Assembly (NCBI RefSeq): GCF_000382285.1 | Contig: NZ_KB907925.1 | Coordinates: 434,001-498,000, forward strand | Length of the DNA stretch: 64,000 nucleotides | Direction: 5' to 3' | From: Solimonas variicoloris DSM 15731 | GTDB taxonomy: Bacteria; Pseudomonadota; Gammaproteobacteria; Nevskiales; Nevskiaceae | In this document: positions 45,090 to 54,438 of the stretch, piece by piece | How positions within the stretch are numbered: the first letter of the stretch is position 1 | How the letters are laid out: each line of letters begins with the position of its first letter | Position numbers and translations under genes: made by a program | The notes under the pieces: model-generated | What the model was told of the DNA's origin: nothing | What the model saw: the letters and a program-made list of their open reading frames with translations, nothing else | The model's database searches: none

Positions 45090-45929
45090 TCAGCGCGCCG
45101 CGCCGGCCAGCGTGCGCAACAGCGTCTCGCTGTCGGCGTCGGCCGGGAAGAAGCTTTCGACGCGCAGCTCGTCGGTGGTGACGTCGAGCGGCGTGCCGAA
45201 GGTCGTCAGCATCGAGAACAGGCGCAGACGCAGCGTGCCGGCGCGGAACTCGGTCGGCAGCACCGGCAGCGGCGCCACGCGCAGATCGATCTGGCGCCAG
45301 TGGCGCGGCAGGCCCGGATAGCGCAGCACCTCGTCGAGCAGTGCGGCGAGCGCCGGATGTTCGAGCGCCTCGCGCGCGGTGCGCGCCAGCAGCGGCGGCG
45401 CCACCTCGTCGAGGTTGGCGATGTACGGCCGCAGGCCGTGCTCGTGCAGCGTCAGCTTCAGCAGATTGCGCGGTCCGTCGCCGCAGACCGTGTGCCACAT
45501 CGTCGCGTCGACGCCGAGCGCGTCGAGCAGGCGCGGCGTTACGGCGTTGGTGCGCAGCACGTTCCAGGCGCGGTCGACGACCGCCGCCGGATAGGGCTCG
45601 TGATGACGCAGCAGGGCATCGAGCGCCTGCAGCGCCGGCTGCATGTCCGGCGCCTCGAGCGGGCGCTGCGGATAGATGCCGGCATAGCCGGCGGCGAGCA
45701 GCAGGCGGTTGCGCTCGCGCAGCGGCAGGTCGAGTGTCTCGGCGAGCTGCAGCACCATGTCGCGGCTCGGCTGCGCGCGTCCCGATTCGAGGAAGCTCAG
45801 ATGCCGCTGCGAGACCTCGGCCTGCAGCGCGAGCCCGAGCTGCGAGAGGCGCCGCGCGCGGCGGTTCTCGCGCAGCAGCGTGCCGAAGTCCGGCAGATCG
45901 GTGCCGTGCGTCGCGGGCTGGAAGCTCAT
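45090..45929 (-). CDS. XRE-family regulator with MmyB-like ligand domain
   Basis: 279 residues. N-terminal helix-turn-helix FGTLLRENRRARRLSQLGLALQAEVSQRHLSFLESGRAQPSRDMVLQLAETLDLPLRERNRLLLAAGY is the HTH_3/XRE module. The remaining 180 residues match the MmyB-like ligand-binding domain (PAVVDRAWNVLRTNAVTPRL, NLLKLTLHEHGLRPYIANLDEVAPPLLARTAREA), a PAS-related domain that can bind fatty acids. Divergent from the DUF2834/hydrolase operon; the palindrome at 45963-45979 between them is its likely target. Confidence 0.92.
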   Translation of the reverse strand: MSFQPATHGTDLPDFGTLLRENRRARRLSQLGLALQAEVSQRHLSFLESGRAQPSRDMVLQLAETLDLPLRERNRLLLAAGYAGIYPQRPLEAPDMQPALQALDALLRHHEPYPAAVVDRAWNVLRTNAVTPRLLDALGVDATMWHTVCGDGPRNLLKLTLHEHGLRPYIANLDEVAPPLLARTAREALEHPALAALLDEVLRYPGLPRHWRQIDLRVAPLPVLPTEFRAGTLRLRLFSMLTTFGTPLDVTTDELRVESFFPADADSETLLRTLAGAAR

Positions 45930-45962
45930 GGCCGGATGATGGCACGGGCCGGCGGCACGTCG

Positions 45963-45979
45963 ATTACCCGGCCGGTAAT
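45963..45979. promoter_or_regulatory. Inverted repeat, likely operator of the XRE/MmyB-type regulator
   Basis: ATTACC and GGTAAT arms around a 5-base centre, 34 bases from the regulator ATG and 73 bases before the DUF2834 gene, in the divergent intergenic region. The arms are distinctly AT-richer than the flanks. Confidence 0.7.
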
Positions 45980-46051
45980 TGAACGCCGGCAGCGCGGCGC
46001 GCACCGTGGCGGCCGACCGCTTCCGGTCGCTTGCCACGCAGGAGTTGCGCC

Positions 46052-46375
46052 ATGAACCGCACCGTCACGCTCGTGCTGCTGGGCCTCGTTCTCGCCGATT
46101 TCGCGCTGCTGTCCGGCTATGCGCTGGTGCAGCATGGCTACTGGGGGCTGTTCGCGCAGCAGCTGCAGAACAGCGCCGGCTGGCAGGTGCTCGCCGATCT
46201 GGTCATCGTCTGCGCGCTGGCGATGATCTGGATGCTCGCCGATGCGCGCCGCAGCGGCCGCATCGTCTGGCCGTACCTGCTGGCGACACTGGCGTTCGGC
46301 TCGTTCGGTCCGCTGCTGTATCTGCTGGTCGGCGCGCTGCGCGGTGCGTCGCGGCGCACGCCGGTCTACGGCTGA
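46052..46375 (+). CDS. DUF2834-like small membrane protein
   Basis: 107 residues, three hydrophobic segments (VTLVLLGLVLADFALLSGYAL, VLADLVIVCALAMIWMLAD, YLLATLAFGSFGPLLYLLVGAL). The order with DLVI...WMLADARRSG and the end FGSFGPLLYLL is the DUF2834 pattern. CAGGAG lies before the ATG. Function unknown; members often sit beside a hydrolase or regulator, as here. Confidence 0.75.
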   Translation: MNRTVTLVLLGLVLADFALLSGYALVQHGYWGLFAQQLQNSAGWQVLADLVIVCALAMIWMLADARRSGRIVWPYLLATLAFGSFGPLLYLLVGALRGASRRTPVYG

Positions 46376-46422
46376 GGCGGGCCCACCGCGCGTACGCCTT
46401 TGCGCCCTGGCAGGCCGAGCCG

Positions 46423-47285
46423 ATGTCCGACGCCGTGCCCGTTCCGCAGACGCTGAGCATCGCGGCCGCCGACGGCTATCCGCTGCGTCTCGAACACTGG
46501 GCGTCGGCCGCCGGCCCGGCCCGTCGCCTCATCGTCATCGCCCCGGCGCTCGGCGTGCCGCCGGCCTTCTACCGCGCGTATGCCGCCTTCATGGCGCAGC
46601 AGGCCGAGGTCGGCTGCATCGTCTGGCGCGGCACCGAGCCGGATCAGGCGCACGGTCGCGGGGCGGTGATGGCGGACTGGGGCCGGCTCGATCTCGAAGC
46701 CGCCCTGCGCTGGGCCGAGGCTCGCCACGCGCGGCGCGTGCTGGTCGGCCACAGCGCCGGCGCCCAGCTCGTCGGGCTGGCGCCGGCCAGCGCCGGGCTC
46801 GAGGCGCTGGTGCTGGTGGCCGGCTCGGCGCCGCACCGCCGCCACTATCCGCCGGCCACGGCGCTGAAGTTCTCGCGGCTGTGGACGCTCATTGCGCTGC
46901 GCAGCCTCGCGCGCCGTCGCCGCTGGCCGCCGGGCAGCTTCGGCGTCGCCGGCACGCCGCTGCCGGTCGGCGTGCTGCGCCAGTGGGCGCAATGGGCGCG
47001 CCGCCCGCACTACCTGTTCGATCCGGCTTCGCGGCTCGATCTCTCCGGCTACGGGGTGCTGCGCCAGCCGCTGCTGGCCTGGCGTGCCGATGACGACGAC
47101 TACGTCAGTGCCGCCGCCGAGGCGGCGCTGCTGGTGCGCTTCCCCAGGCCCGGATCGAGCAGCGCGCGCTGCGGGCGGCGCCGGGCGCGGCCGTCGGCCA
47201 CTTCGGCTACTTCCGCAAGCCGGCGCGCGCCGCATGGCAGCAGACGCTGGACTGGCTGGACGCGTCGGGGCCGCGCGTGGCGTAA
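46423..47285 (+). pseudogene. Alpha/beta hydrolase (COG4757-like) with a single-base frameshift
   Basis: The frame from the ATG at 46423 gives a good hydrolase: LIVIAPALGVPPAFYRAYAAFMA, WRGTEPDQAHGRG and the nucleophile elbow VGHSAGAQL. At about 47143-47145, in a run of four C, the sense moves to another frame, which continues with QARIEQRALRAAPGAAVGHFGYFRKPARAAWQQTLDWLD and a stop at 47283-47285. The catalytic His (GHFGYF) lies in this second part. One base appears to be missing. Without the repair the frame runs on as Arg-rich nonsense beyond 47285. Could be a true recent mutation or a sequencing error at the C run; the rest of the gene is intact. Confidence 0.82.
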
Positions 47286-47317
47286 GCTCGGCGTCCCGAA
47301 TCGCCGAGGAGCCCTTC

Positions 47318-47752
47318 ATGCTATTGCCCGAACTGCCGAACGCCGGCCAGCCCTTCCCGCAAGTCGCCACCGCCGGTCGCCCGAGCGCCGACCAGTTCGC
47401 GCTGGCCAAGCAGCGCGGCGTCGGCACCATCGTCAATCTCTGCCCGCCCGGCGAGCCGGCCGCGTACGACGAAGCGGCGCTGGTCCGTGAGCTCGGCCTG
47501 CAGTACGTCAACATTCCGGTCGCCGGTGCCGGCGATCTCAACGAGGCCAACGCGCGCAAGCTCGCCGAGGCGCTCGAACACGCGCACGGCGTCGCGCTGG
47601 TGCACTGCGCGAGCAGCAACCGCGTCGGCGCGCTGTTCGCGCTGAAGGCCTACTGGCTCGAGAAGAAGAGCGTCGACGAGGCGCTGGCGATCGGCCGCGC
47701 CGCCGGTCTGCGCGCGATGGAGCCGGCGGTCCGTCAGCTGATCGGCGCCTGA
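47318..47752 (+). CDS. Small DSP-like phosphatase, BLH-phosphatase family (DUF442)
   Basis: 144 residues. The P-loop signature is HCASSNRVG (Cys-x5-Arg), following the strand GVALV; the general-acid candidate is Asp in the GAGDLNEA loop. The order matches the beta-lactamase-hydrolase-like (BLH) phosphatase domain found alone or beside sulfur-transfer genes. GAGGAG precedes the ATG at 47318. It ends just before a strong terminator. Substrate unknown. Confidence 0.85.
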   Translation: MLLPELPNAGQPFPQVATAGRPSADQFALAKQRGVGTIVNLCPPGEPAAYDEAALVRELGLQYVNIPVAGAGDLNEANARKLAEALEHAHGVALVHCASSNRVGALFALKAYWLEKKSVDEALAIGRAAGLRAMEPAVRQLIGA

Positions 47753-47780
47753 GTCGCGCCCCGCGCGTTTCCGGACGCGC

Positions 47781-47819
47781 CAACAAAAAACCCCGCCGAG
47801 ACGGCGGGGTTTTTTGTTG
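47781..47819. terminator. Strong bidirectional intrinsic terminator
   Basis: A perfect 18-bp stem with a 3-base loop (47799-47801), containing six A on one side and six T on the other around a CCCCGCCG core. It sits between the convergent phosphatase and OmpA genes and serves both. Confidence 0.96.
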
Positions 47820-47831
47820 CGGCGACGGCGG

Positions 47832-49148
47832 TCAGGACATCGGCGCCGCGTCCGGCGCTGCCTCCGGTGCCGCGTCCGACGCCGGCGCGCTCGGCTCGGT
47901 GCCGACGTCCGCCGGTGGCGGGGCCGCGCCGCCGCCCTCGGTGATTTTCAGCTCGACGCGGCGGTTGTGCTCGCGGCCCTCGTCGGTGGCGTTGTCGGCG
48001 ATCGGCTTGGATTCGCCGAAGCCCACCGTCGTCATGCGCTCGGCAGCGATGCCCTTGCTGGCCAGATAGGCTTTCACCGCATCGGCACGACGCTGCGAGA
48101 GCTTCTGGTTGTAGGCGTCCGCGCCCTTCGAGTCGGTGTGGCCGTCGACCTCGATCTTGATGTCGGCGTGCCGCGTCAGCTCGGTGGCGACCTGATCGAG
48201 CAGGGCCTTGGCATTGAGCGTCAGCGTCGCCTTGTCGAAGTCGAAGTTGACGCCGTGCAGCACCAGCGTGTCGCCGACCGTGCAGCCGTCGAGGTTCAGC
48301 GGTTCGCCGGGCTGCGGCTGATGGCATTCCGGCGGCGGCGGGGGTGGCGGCGGTGGCGGCGGCTCGACCGGCTCGACCACTTCGACCGGCGTCTCCGGCT
48401 CGGCGACCGGCACCGGGGCCGGCGGCGTGCTGAAGAAGTAGCGCAGCGTCAGCATCGCCGACTGCGCTTCGTAGTTGGTCTCGACATGCGCGCCCGGCTC
48501 GTCCTTGACGAGGCTGAACTTGCCGGTGTCGGACTTCAGATAGCGGTAGTCGAGCGACACCGTCCAGCGCGGGCTGAGGTCGTAGGCGAAGCCGGCGCCG
48601 AACTGCCAGGCCAGCACCGTGTCGAAGCGGCTCTCCAGCTGGTTGCCGTTGAAGCTGACGTCGTCGATCGCGAAGCGCGCGGCGCCGATGCCGGCGCCGA
48701 GGTACGGATGGAGGCGGCGGGCGCGGAACAGGTCGTACCAGACGTTGAACATCGCCGTGGCGACGTTCTCGCCGCCGTCGACGTCGGTGGTGGTGCTGCC
48801 GGAGCCGCCGAAGGGGCCGAGCGGCGGCAGATGCATGCGGTCGAGATCGTTCTCGCGGTAGGCGAGTTCGAGTTCCGGCCGCCAGCCGTTGGCGTAGGCG
48901 TAGCCGAGGCTCAGGCCGCCGAGCCAGCCGGTGTCGAACTCGGCGTCCGCGACCTTGGTGCCGTCGGGCAGCGAGCCGATCAGCGGATCGTAGTCATAGA
49001 TCCGCAGGTTCTGTTCGCGGACCCAGTTGGCGCCGCCTTCGAGTCCGAGATACCAGCCGTCGCCGGCTTCGGCGGCGAGCGGCGCGGCGGCGGCGGCGAG
49101 CGCCAGCGGCAGCAGCCGCAGCCGGCTATGCAAGCGTTTGCGAGTCAT
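47832..49148 (-). CDS. OmpA-family outer-membrane protein with C-terminal peptidoglycan-binding domain
   Basis: 438 residues. Signal peptide ends near AEAGDGWY. Residues about 30-235 form an eight-stranded barrel (alternating Tyr/Trp/Leu strands such as WYLGLEGGANWV and WTVSLDYRYLK, ending in LRYFF). A Pro-rich linker with eleven Pro in a row follows, then an OmpA-C domain (NFDFDKATL, DGHTDSKGADAYNQKLSQRRADAV with the conserved Asp and Arg that bind diaminopimelate, GFGESKPIADN). The C-terminal Ala/Pro/Asp tail is unusual. Anchors the outer membrane to peptidoglycan. AAGGGG precedes the ATG. Confidence 0.95.
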   Translation of the reverse strand: MTRKRLHSRLRLLPLALAAAAAPLAAEAGDGWYLGLEGGANWVREQNLRIYDYDPLIGSLPDGTKVADAEFDTGWLGGLSLGYAYANGWRPELELAYRENDLDRMHLPPLGPFGGSGSTTTDVDGGENVATAMFNVWYDLFRARRLHPYLGAGIGAARFAIDDVSFNGNQLESRFDTVLAWQFGAGFAYDLSPRWTVSLDYRYLKSDTGKFSLVKDEPGAHVETNYEAQSAMLTLRYFFSTPPAPVPVAEPETPVEVVEPVEPPPPPPPPPPPECHQPQPGEPLNLDGCTVGDTLVLHGVNFDFDKATLTLNAKALLDQVATELTRHADIKIEVDGHTDSKGADAYNQKLSQRRADAVKAYLASKGIAAERMTTVGFGESKPIADNATDEGREHNRRVELKITEGGGAAPPPADVGTEPSAPASDAAPEAAPDAAPMS

Positions 49149-49285
49149 GCGTGTTCCCCTTGTTCTTCGTTGAACGCGACTCCGGCAACCCGTCCGTTCC
49201 GCTACCGGAGAATGGGTGCAGCAAAGGCAAGCATAAAGAACTTCGGCCGCCGGCGCCCGCGCCGCGGCATTGCCGGCGCGACCGT

Positions 49286-49978
49286 TCAGGCGCGGTCGGG
49301 GTAGTCGGTGAACAGGCCGTCGACGCCCATGCGGCGCAGGCGCAGCATCTCCTCGGGGTCGTTGACGGTGTACACGTAGAGCCGGAGGCCGCGCGCGTGG
49401 GCATCGCGGATCAGCTTGTCGTCGACGAACTCGCTGGACACCGACAGCACCGCGGCGCCGAGTTCGGCGGCCGGCCCGGCCCAGTCCAGCGGCACGCCGC
49501 AGACCAGCGCGCCGATCGGCACTTCGGGCAGCAGCTCGTGGAACTCCCACAGCTCGGGGTGATGGAACGAGGACACCAGCAGGCGCTCGGCCGGCCAGCC
49601 GTCGGCGAGATAGTCGCGCAGGATGCGGGCGACGGCTGCCGCGCAGCCGTTCCAGGTCTTCAGCTCGATGTTGACGCCGGCGCGATTGGCGACGAGGTCG
49701 AGCGCTTCGTTGAGCGTCGGCACCGCCTGGCCGCCGCCGGCGTCGAGCGCGCGGATCTGCGCGGCGCGCAGCGCGTCGAGGCGGCCGTGGCCGTTGGTGG
49801 TGCGGTCGATGGTGAGGTCGTGCATCAGCCAGCATTCGCCGTCGACCAGCTGCACGTCGAACTCCAGCCAGTGCGCGCCGAGGCGGATGCCGGTATCGAG
49901 CGCGAGCAGGGTGTTCTCCGGCGCGTGGCCGCGCGCGCCGCGGTGGCCGATGATGGTGAAGGCCGGGGTATCGGACAT
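49286..49978 (-). CDS. Glycerophosphodiester phosphodiesterase (cytoplasmic, UgpQ-like)
   Basis: 230 residues, TIM barrel. The signature HRGARGHAPENT near the N-terminus, the metal residues in EFDVQLVDGE and HDLTIDRTT and NIELK match UgpQ-type enzymes. There is no signal peptide, so it acts in the cytosol on glycerophosphodiesters, giving sn-glycerol-3-phosphate and an alcohol. It stands alone between ompA and pyk, all on the minus strand. Confidence 0.94.
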   Translation of the reverse strand: MSDTPAFTIIGHRGARGHAPENTLLALDTGIRLGAHWLEFDVQLVDGECWLMHDLTIDRTTNGHGRLDALRAAQIRALDAGGGQAVPTLNEALDLVANRAGVNIELKTWNGCAAAVARILRDYLADGWPAERLLVSSFHHPELWEFHELLPEVPIGALVCGVPLDWAGPAAELGAAVLSVSSEFVDDKLIRDAHARGLRLYVYTVNDPEEMLRLRRMGVDGLFTDYPDRA

Positions 49979-50038
49979 GTCGCGCCTCCGTTCTCTGCGC
50001 CTATCTTGGCACGCGCCGGCGGGCCGGTGCGGGCTTTC

Positions 50039-51475
50039 TCAGGTCTGGCCGACCGTCATGATTTTCATCGTGTTGGTGCCGCCCGGGCCGACGCCGTCGC
50101 CCTTGGTGATGAGCACCCGGTCGCCATCGGCGACCATGCCGCGCGCCTTGAGCAGGTCGATCGCCTCGAAGGTCTTGGCCAGGCCCGGCGCCGCTTCGTC
50201 GCTCGGCTGGAAGGCGTACGGATAGACGCCGCGGCACAGCGCCATGCGCCGGCGCGTGCGCTCGTGCGGCGTCAGCGCGTAAATCGGGATCTGGCCTTCG
50301 CTGCGCGACATCATCAGCGCGGTGGCGCCGGATTCGGTCATGGCGATGACCGCGCGCGCGTGCATGTGCCGCGCCGTCCAGCTCGTCGCCATCGCGATCG
50401 CCTCGTCGGTGCGCTCGAAATGCGTGTCGAAGCGCAGGCTGCGGCGGATCGTCACCGGCAGCGTCGCCTCGGCGCCGATGCAGACGCGCGCCATCGCTTC
50501 GACCACCTTGACCGGATAGCGGCCGGTCGCGGTCTCGGCCGACAGCATCACCGCGTCGGTGCCGTCCATCACGGCGTTGGCGACGTCGAGCACTTCGGCG
50601 CGCGTCGGGATCGGGCTGGTGATCATCGATTCCATCATCTGCGTCGCCGTGATCACCATTCGGTTCTGTTCGAGCGCCTCGGCGATGATGCGCTTCTGCC
50701 AGCCCGGCAGCTCGGCGTCGCCGATCTCCACGCCGAGGTCGCCGCGCGCGACCATCACCGCGTCGCTAGCGGCGACCAGCTCGCGCAGCACCGGCAGCGC
50801 TTCGGCGCGCTCGATCTTGGCGACCAGCCAGGCGCTGCCGCCGCAGGCCTGCATCAGCGCGCGCGCCTCGGCCATGTCGGCCGCCGAGCGCGGGAACGAG
50901 ACGGCGATGAAGTCGGCGTCGAGCGCCACCGCGGTGCGCAGATCGTCCTTGTCCTTCTCGGTCAGCGCCGCCGCCGACAGGCCGCCGCCCAGCTTGTTGA
51001 TGCCCTTGCGGTTCGACAGCGGACCGCCGACCAGCACCGTGCAGATCACGCGCATGCCGGCGACTTCGTCGACGCGCATGGTGATGGCGCCGTCGTTGAG
51101 CAGCAGCACGTCGCCGGCGGCGACGTCGCGCGGCAGCTCCTGGTAGGCGCAGCCGACCACGCTGGCGTCGCCGGCCTGCGCGCCGAGCGCGGTGTCGAGC
51201 GTGAAGCGTTGGCCCTCGTGCAACTCGACCGGCCCGGCGGCGAACGATTCGATGCGGATCTTCGGGCCCTGCAGGTCGGCGAGGATGCCGACGTCGCGGC
51301 CGAGTTCCTGCGCGGCGGCGCGAACCTGCGCGGCGCGGCGCCGATGGTCGTCGGCCGAGCCGTGCGAGAAGTTCAGGCGCACCACGTCGACGCCGGCGGC
51401 GAGCACCTTGCGCAGGACGTCCGGGGCATCGGTGGCGGGACCGAGGGTGGCGACGATTTTGGTGCGGCGGGCCAT
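50039..51475 (-). CDS. pyk: Pyruvate kinase
   Basis: 478 residues, the length of bacterial type II pyruvate kinase. [11 protein letters not shown] at the N-terminus, K and E/D of the active site in [10 protein letters not shown] and [12 protein letters not shown], and the K+/ADP loop [10 protein letters not shown] then [32 protein letters not shown] are complete. The C-terminal effector domain ends TNTMKI. Final step of glycolysis, phosphoenolpyruvate plus ADP to pyruvate plus ATP. Divergent from purT. Confidence 0.97.
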   Translation of the reverse strand: MARRTKIVATLGPATDAPDVLRKVLAAGVDVVRLNFSHGSADDHRRRAAQVRAAAQELGRDVGILADLQGPKIRIESFAAGPVELHEGQRFTLDTALGAQAGDASVVGCAYQELPRDVAAGDVLLLNDGAITMRVDEVAGMRVICTVLVGGPLSNRKGINKLGGGLSAAALTEKDKDDLRTAVALDADFIAVSFPRSAADMAEARALMQACGGSAWLVAKIERAEALPVLRELVAASDAVMVARGDLGVEIGDAELPGWQKRIIAEALEQNRMVITATQMMESMITSPIPTRAEVLDVANAVMDGTDAVMLSAETATGRYPVKVVEAMARVCIGAEATLPVTIRRSLRFDTHFERTDEAIAMATSWTARHMHARAVIAMTESGATALMMSRSEGQIPIYALTPHERTRRRMALCRGVYPYAFQPSDEAAPGLAKTFEAIDLLKARGMVADGDRVLITKGDGVGPGGTNTMKIMTVGQT

Positions 51476-51495
51476 GGCTTCAGCGCTACTCCGAA

Positions 51496-51501
51496 TACAA
51501 T
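51496..51501 (+). promoter_or_regulatory. Candidate -10 box upstream of purT
   Basis: TACAAT at 51496-51501, 112 bases before the purT ATG, in the pyk-purT divergent gap. No convincing -35 at the right distance, so only the -10 is proposed. Confidence 0.3.
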
Positions 51502-51612
51502 GCGGGGCTGTACACGCAACGCTCCCGCGCGTTGGCGGGCCTCCAGTGTATGCCGGCGCCGGCCGCGGCGAGGCATCGCGTTTTCATCATCGTGGTTTCG
51601 GCGGAGATTGGC

Positions 51613-52803
51613 ATGACGGTTTTCGGGACGCCCCTGAGCGGCAATGCGACCAAGGTGCTGATGCTGGGCTCGGGCGAGCTCGGCAAGGAAGTCGTCATCG
51701 AGCTGCAGCGCTACGGCGTCGAGACCATCGCCGTCGATCGCTACGCCAACGCGCCGGCGATGCAGGTCGCGCACCGCAGCCACGTCATCAACATGCTCGA
51801 CGGCGCCGAGGTGCGGCGCGTCATCGAGCTGGAGCGGCCGGACCTGATCGTCCCCGAGATCGAGGCGATCCACACGCCGACGCTGCTCGCGCTGGAGCAG
51901 GAAGGCTACACGGTGATCCCGACCGCGCGTGCCGCGCGCCTGACCATGGATCGCGAGGGCATCCGCCGCCTCGCCGCCGAAGAGCTGGGCCTGCCGACCT
52001 CGCCGTACCGCTTTGCCGGCAGCATCGAGGAATACCGTGCCGCGGTCGACGCGCTCGGCCTGCCCTGCGTGGTCAAGCCGGTGATGTCCTCATCGGGCAA
52101 GGGCCAGTCGGTCGTCCGCTCGGCGGCCGACGTGCAGCACGCCTGGGATTACGCGCAGGCCGGCGGCCGCGCCGGCCAGGGCCGCGTCATCGTCGAGGGC
52201 TTCGTGCCCTTCGATTACGAGATCACGCTGCTGACGGTGAAGCACGCCGGCGGCATCAGCTTCTGTCCGCCGATCGGCCATCTGCAGATCGACGGCGACT
52301 ACCGCGAGTCCTGGCAGCCGCAGCCGATGAGCGAGGCGGTGCTGCGGCAGTCGCAGGAGATCGCCGCCAAGGTCGTCGAGGCGCTGTGCGCGCCGAACGG
52401 CCGCGGCCTGTTCGGCGTCGAGCTGTTCGTCCGCGGCGGCGAGGCGATCTTCTCCGAAGTCTCGCCGCGCCCGCACGACACCGGCCTGGTCACGCTGATC
52501 TCTCAGGACCTGTCCGAATTCGCGCTGCACGCGCGCGCGATTCTCGGCCTGCCGATTCCCAACATCCGCACGCGCGGCGCGGCCGCGTCGTGCGCAGTGC
52601 TGTTCGAGGGCGATCGCCGCGCGCCGCGCTACGCCGGCGCCGCCGAGGCGCTGGCCGAGCCCGACACCCAGCTGCGCCTGTTCGGCAAGCCGGAGATCGT
52701 CGGCAAGCGGCGCATGGCGGTGACGCTGGCGCTCGCCGAATCGATCGACATGGCGCGCGACAAGGCGCGCCGCGCGGCGGCGCAGCTGCGCCTGGTCGAC
52801 TGA
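51613..52803 (+). CDS. purT: Formate-dependent phosphoribosylglycinamide formyltransferase
   Basis: 396 residues from the ATG at 51613, with GGAG 8 bases upstream. ATP-grasp fold: [12 protein letters not shown] (N-terminal dinucleotide-like loop), [16 protein letters not shown] (ATP-binding Lys and Gly loop), and the metal-binding [26 protein letters not shown] near the C-terminus. PurT makes formyl-GAR from GAR, formate and ATP, an alternative to PurN in purine synthesis, found mainly in gammaproteobacteria. Divergent from pyk. Confidence 0.96.
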   Translation: MTVFGTPLSGNATKVLMLGSGELGKEVVIELQRYGVETIAVDRYANAPAMQVAHRSHVINMLDGAEVRRVIELERPDLIVPEIEAIHTPTLLALEQEGYTVIPTARAARLTMDREGIRRLAAEELGLPTSPYRFAGSIEEYRAAVDALGLPCVVKPVMSSSGKGQSVVRSAADVQHAWDYAQAGGRAGQGRVIVEGFVPFDYEITLLTVKHAGGISFCPPIGHLQIDGDYRESWQPQPMSEAVLRQSQEIAAKVVEALCAPNGRGLFGVELFVRGGEAIFSEVSPRPHDTGLVTLISQDLSEFALHARAILGLPIPNIRTRGAAASCAVLFEGDRRAPRYAGAAEALAEPDTQLRLFGKPEIVGKRRMAVTLALAESIDMARDKARRAAAQLRLVD

Positions 52804-52858
52804 AGGCGCGTTCGGCGCGGCGTCGCGCTGGCGAAGCCGGACGCTGCGCGCGCGGCCT

Positions 52859-53731
52859 TCAGCGCGCCGGCAGCGGAATGAACTCGGTCTCGCCGGGCAC
52901 CGCCGCGAAGCGCTGCGCCAGCCAGTCGGCCTTGGCCTGCTCGATGCGCTCGGGCCGGCTCGACACGAAGTTCCACCACACCGTGCGCGCGCCGAGCGGT
53001 TCGCCGCCGAGCAGCATCAGGTGCGTGTCACGGTCGGCGACGATCTCGACCTCGGCGCCGGCCGCGAATACCGGCAGCATGCCTTCCGTGAAGTGCCGTC
53101 CGGCGGCGCTGACGCTGCCGTCGACGACGTAGAGCGCGCGCTCGCTGTACTGCGTGGGCAGAGCCAGGTGCGCGCCGGCCGCGAGGTGCGCCTCGACGTA
53201 AAAGGTCGGCGAATGGGTGGCGACCGGCGAGCGCAGGCCGTAGGCCTCGCCGGCGATCACGCACAGGCGCACGCCGTCGCCGGCGCTGCGCGGCAGCGTC
53301 GCGCCGGGGTAGTGGATGAAGGCCGGTTCGCATTCCTCGTCGGCTTCCGGCAGCGCGACCCAGGACTGGATGCCGTGCACGTGCGGGCCGGCCGCGCGTT
53401 CGTCGGCGGGACTGCGCTCGGAGTGCGCGATGCCGCGGCCGGCGGTCATCCAGTTGACGTCGCCGGGCACGATGGTCTGCACCGAGCCGAGCGAATCGCG
53501 ATGGTCGATGCGGCCTTCGAACAGATAGGTGACGGTCGACAGGCCGATGTGCGGGTGCGGGCGCACGTCGACGCCGCGGCCGGGCGCCAGGTTCCACGGC
53601 CCCATGTGATCGAAGAAGATGAACGGGCCGACCATCAGGCGATGGGCGATCGGCAGGACGCGGCGCACGATCTCGCCGTCGCCGAGGTCGCGGCTCCGGC
53701 CTTGCAGGATGTCGATGACGGCGTCGCTCAT
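52859..53731 (-). CDS. Pirin-family protein
   Basis: 290 residues from the ATG at 53731. Bicupin; the N-terminal cupin has the metal residues in VRPHPHIGLSTVTYLFEG and GIAHSER, the conserved iron-binding pattern of pirins (His56-type, His58, His101, Glu103). Some bacterial pirins have quercetinase or regulatory activity; this one's role is unknown. GAGAGC lies upstream. Confidence 0.92.
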   Translation of the reverse strand: MSDAVIDILQGRSRDLGDGEIVRRVLPIAHRLMVGPFIFFDHMGPWNLAPGRGVDVRPHPHIGLSTVTYLFEGRIDHRDSLGSVQTIVPGDVNWMTAGRGIAHSERSPADERAAGPHVHGIQSWVALPEADEECEPAFIHYPGATLPRSAGDGVRLCVIAGEAYGLRSPVATHSPTFYVEAHLAAGAHLALPTQYSERALYVVDGSVSAAGRHFTEGMLPVFAAGAEVEIVADRDTHLMLLGGEPLGARTVWWNFVSSRPERIEQAKADWLAQRFAAVPGETEFIPLPAR

Positions 53732-53820
53732 GTCGGCTCTCGCGGGGGTGGCCGCCAAGCATAAGCGAGGGCCCGCGGCGGCGCCGCGGACGGGCGTGTG
53801 CCCGTTCCCGTGGCGCGCCG

Positions 53821-54312
53821 TCAGTGCTGGCGGAGCGCGTCGTTCGCCGCGCAGCGCGGCGCGCCGCCGGCGCCGAGCAGCGGCGAGTGCTTGCCGCGGA
53901 ACGCCCAGTCGGCCTGCTCGGCGAAGATCTGGCGCTGGCGCTCGCAGGTCTCGATGGTCGCGCGCAGGTCGTTGAGCAGACCGCCGGCTTCGCCGTGCAG
54001 GTCGGGCGGCAGCGGCAGCAGGCGCTGCTCGCGGCGGTACGCGTGCAGGGCGTAGCGCGCCAGCGAAACCGGCGCCAGCAGCGCGTGGGTGAGCCAGATC
54101 GCCAGCGCCAGCGACAGCAATGTCGCACCGGCTGCCCAGGCGATCAGCGTCTGCGGCTGCCAGTCGTCCGGCGCCAGCAGCAGGAAGCCGATCAGGACCA
54201 GCAGCGGCATGCCGCCGGCGAACACCAGCACGCCGTAGAGCTGATCGGCGAGCAAGTCGAACGGCAGCAGGGGATGCAGCCGCCGGTAGCGTTCGAGAGG
54301 AAAATTCGTCAT
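53821..54312 (-). CDS. Hypothetical two-helix membrane protein with HAMP-like linker
   Basis: 163 residues. Two hydrophobic segments (YGVLVFAGGMPLLVLIGFLLLA and LIAWAAGATLLSLALAIWLTHALLA) followed at once by PVSLARYALHAYRREQRLLPLPPDLHGEAGGLLNDLRATIETCERQRQ, which looks like a HAMP-type linker and coiled coil as found before signalling domains. No catalytic domain follows; the protein ends after about 45 more residues. It could be a truncated sensor or a regulatory membrane subunit. I do not recognise a named family. Confidence 0.7.
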   Translation of the reverse strand: MTNFPLERYRRLHPLLPFDLLADQLYGVLVFAGGMPLLVLIGFLLLAPDDWQPQTLIAWAAGATLLSLALAIWLTHALLAPVSLARYALHAYRREQRLLPLPPDLHGEAGGLLNDLRATIETCERQRQIFAEQADWAFRGKHSPLLGAGGAPRCAANDALRQH

Positions 54313-54438
54313 GGCCCGCAGACTAGCGCCTGCCGCCGCCGCTGCGCCGCCGACGCGCCGAACGGCCGCAAACAGGGGATCAAGCGCGGGCCGGGGCGGG
54401 GGAAATCCCGCCGCCGCACCCGGCTGCGGGAACGATTC

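Noticed and set aside
51517-51534. Possible PurR box before purT (CAACGC ... GCGTTG)
   Set aside because: The arms are separated by six bases; the known PurR operator is a 16-base site with a central CG and no such gap.
49151-51616. Long plus-strand frame across GDPD and pyruvate kinase
   Set aside because: Antisense to two well-recognised genes; no domain features.
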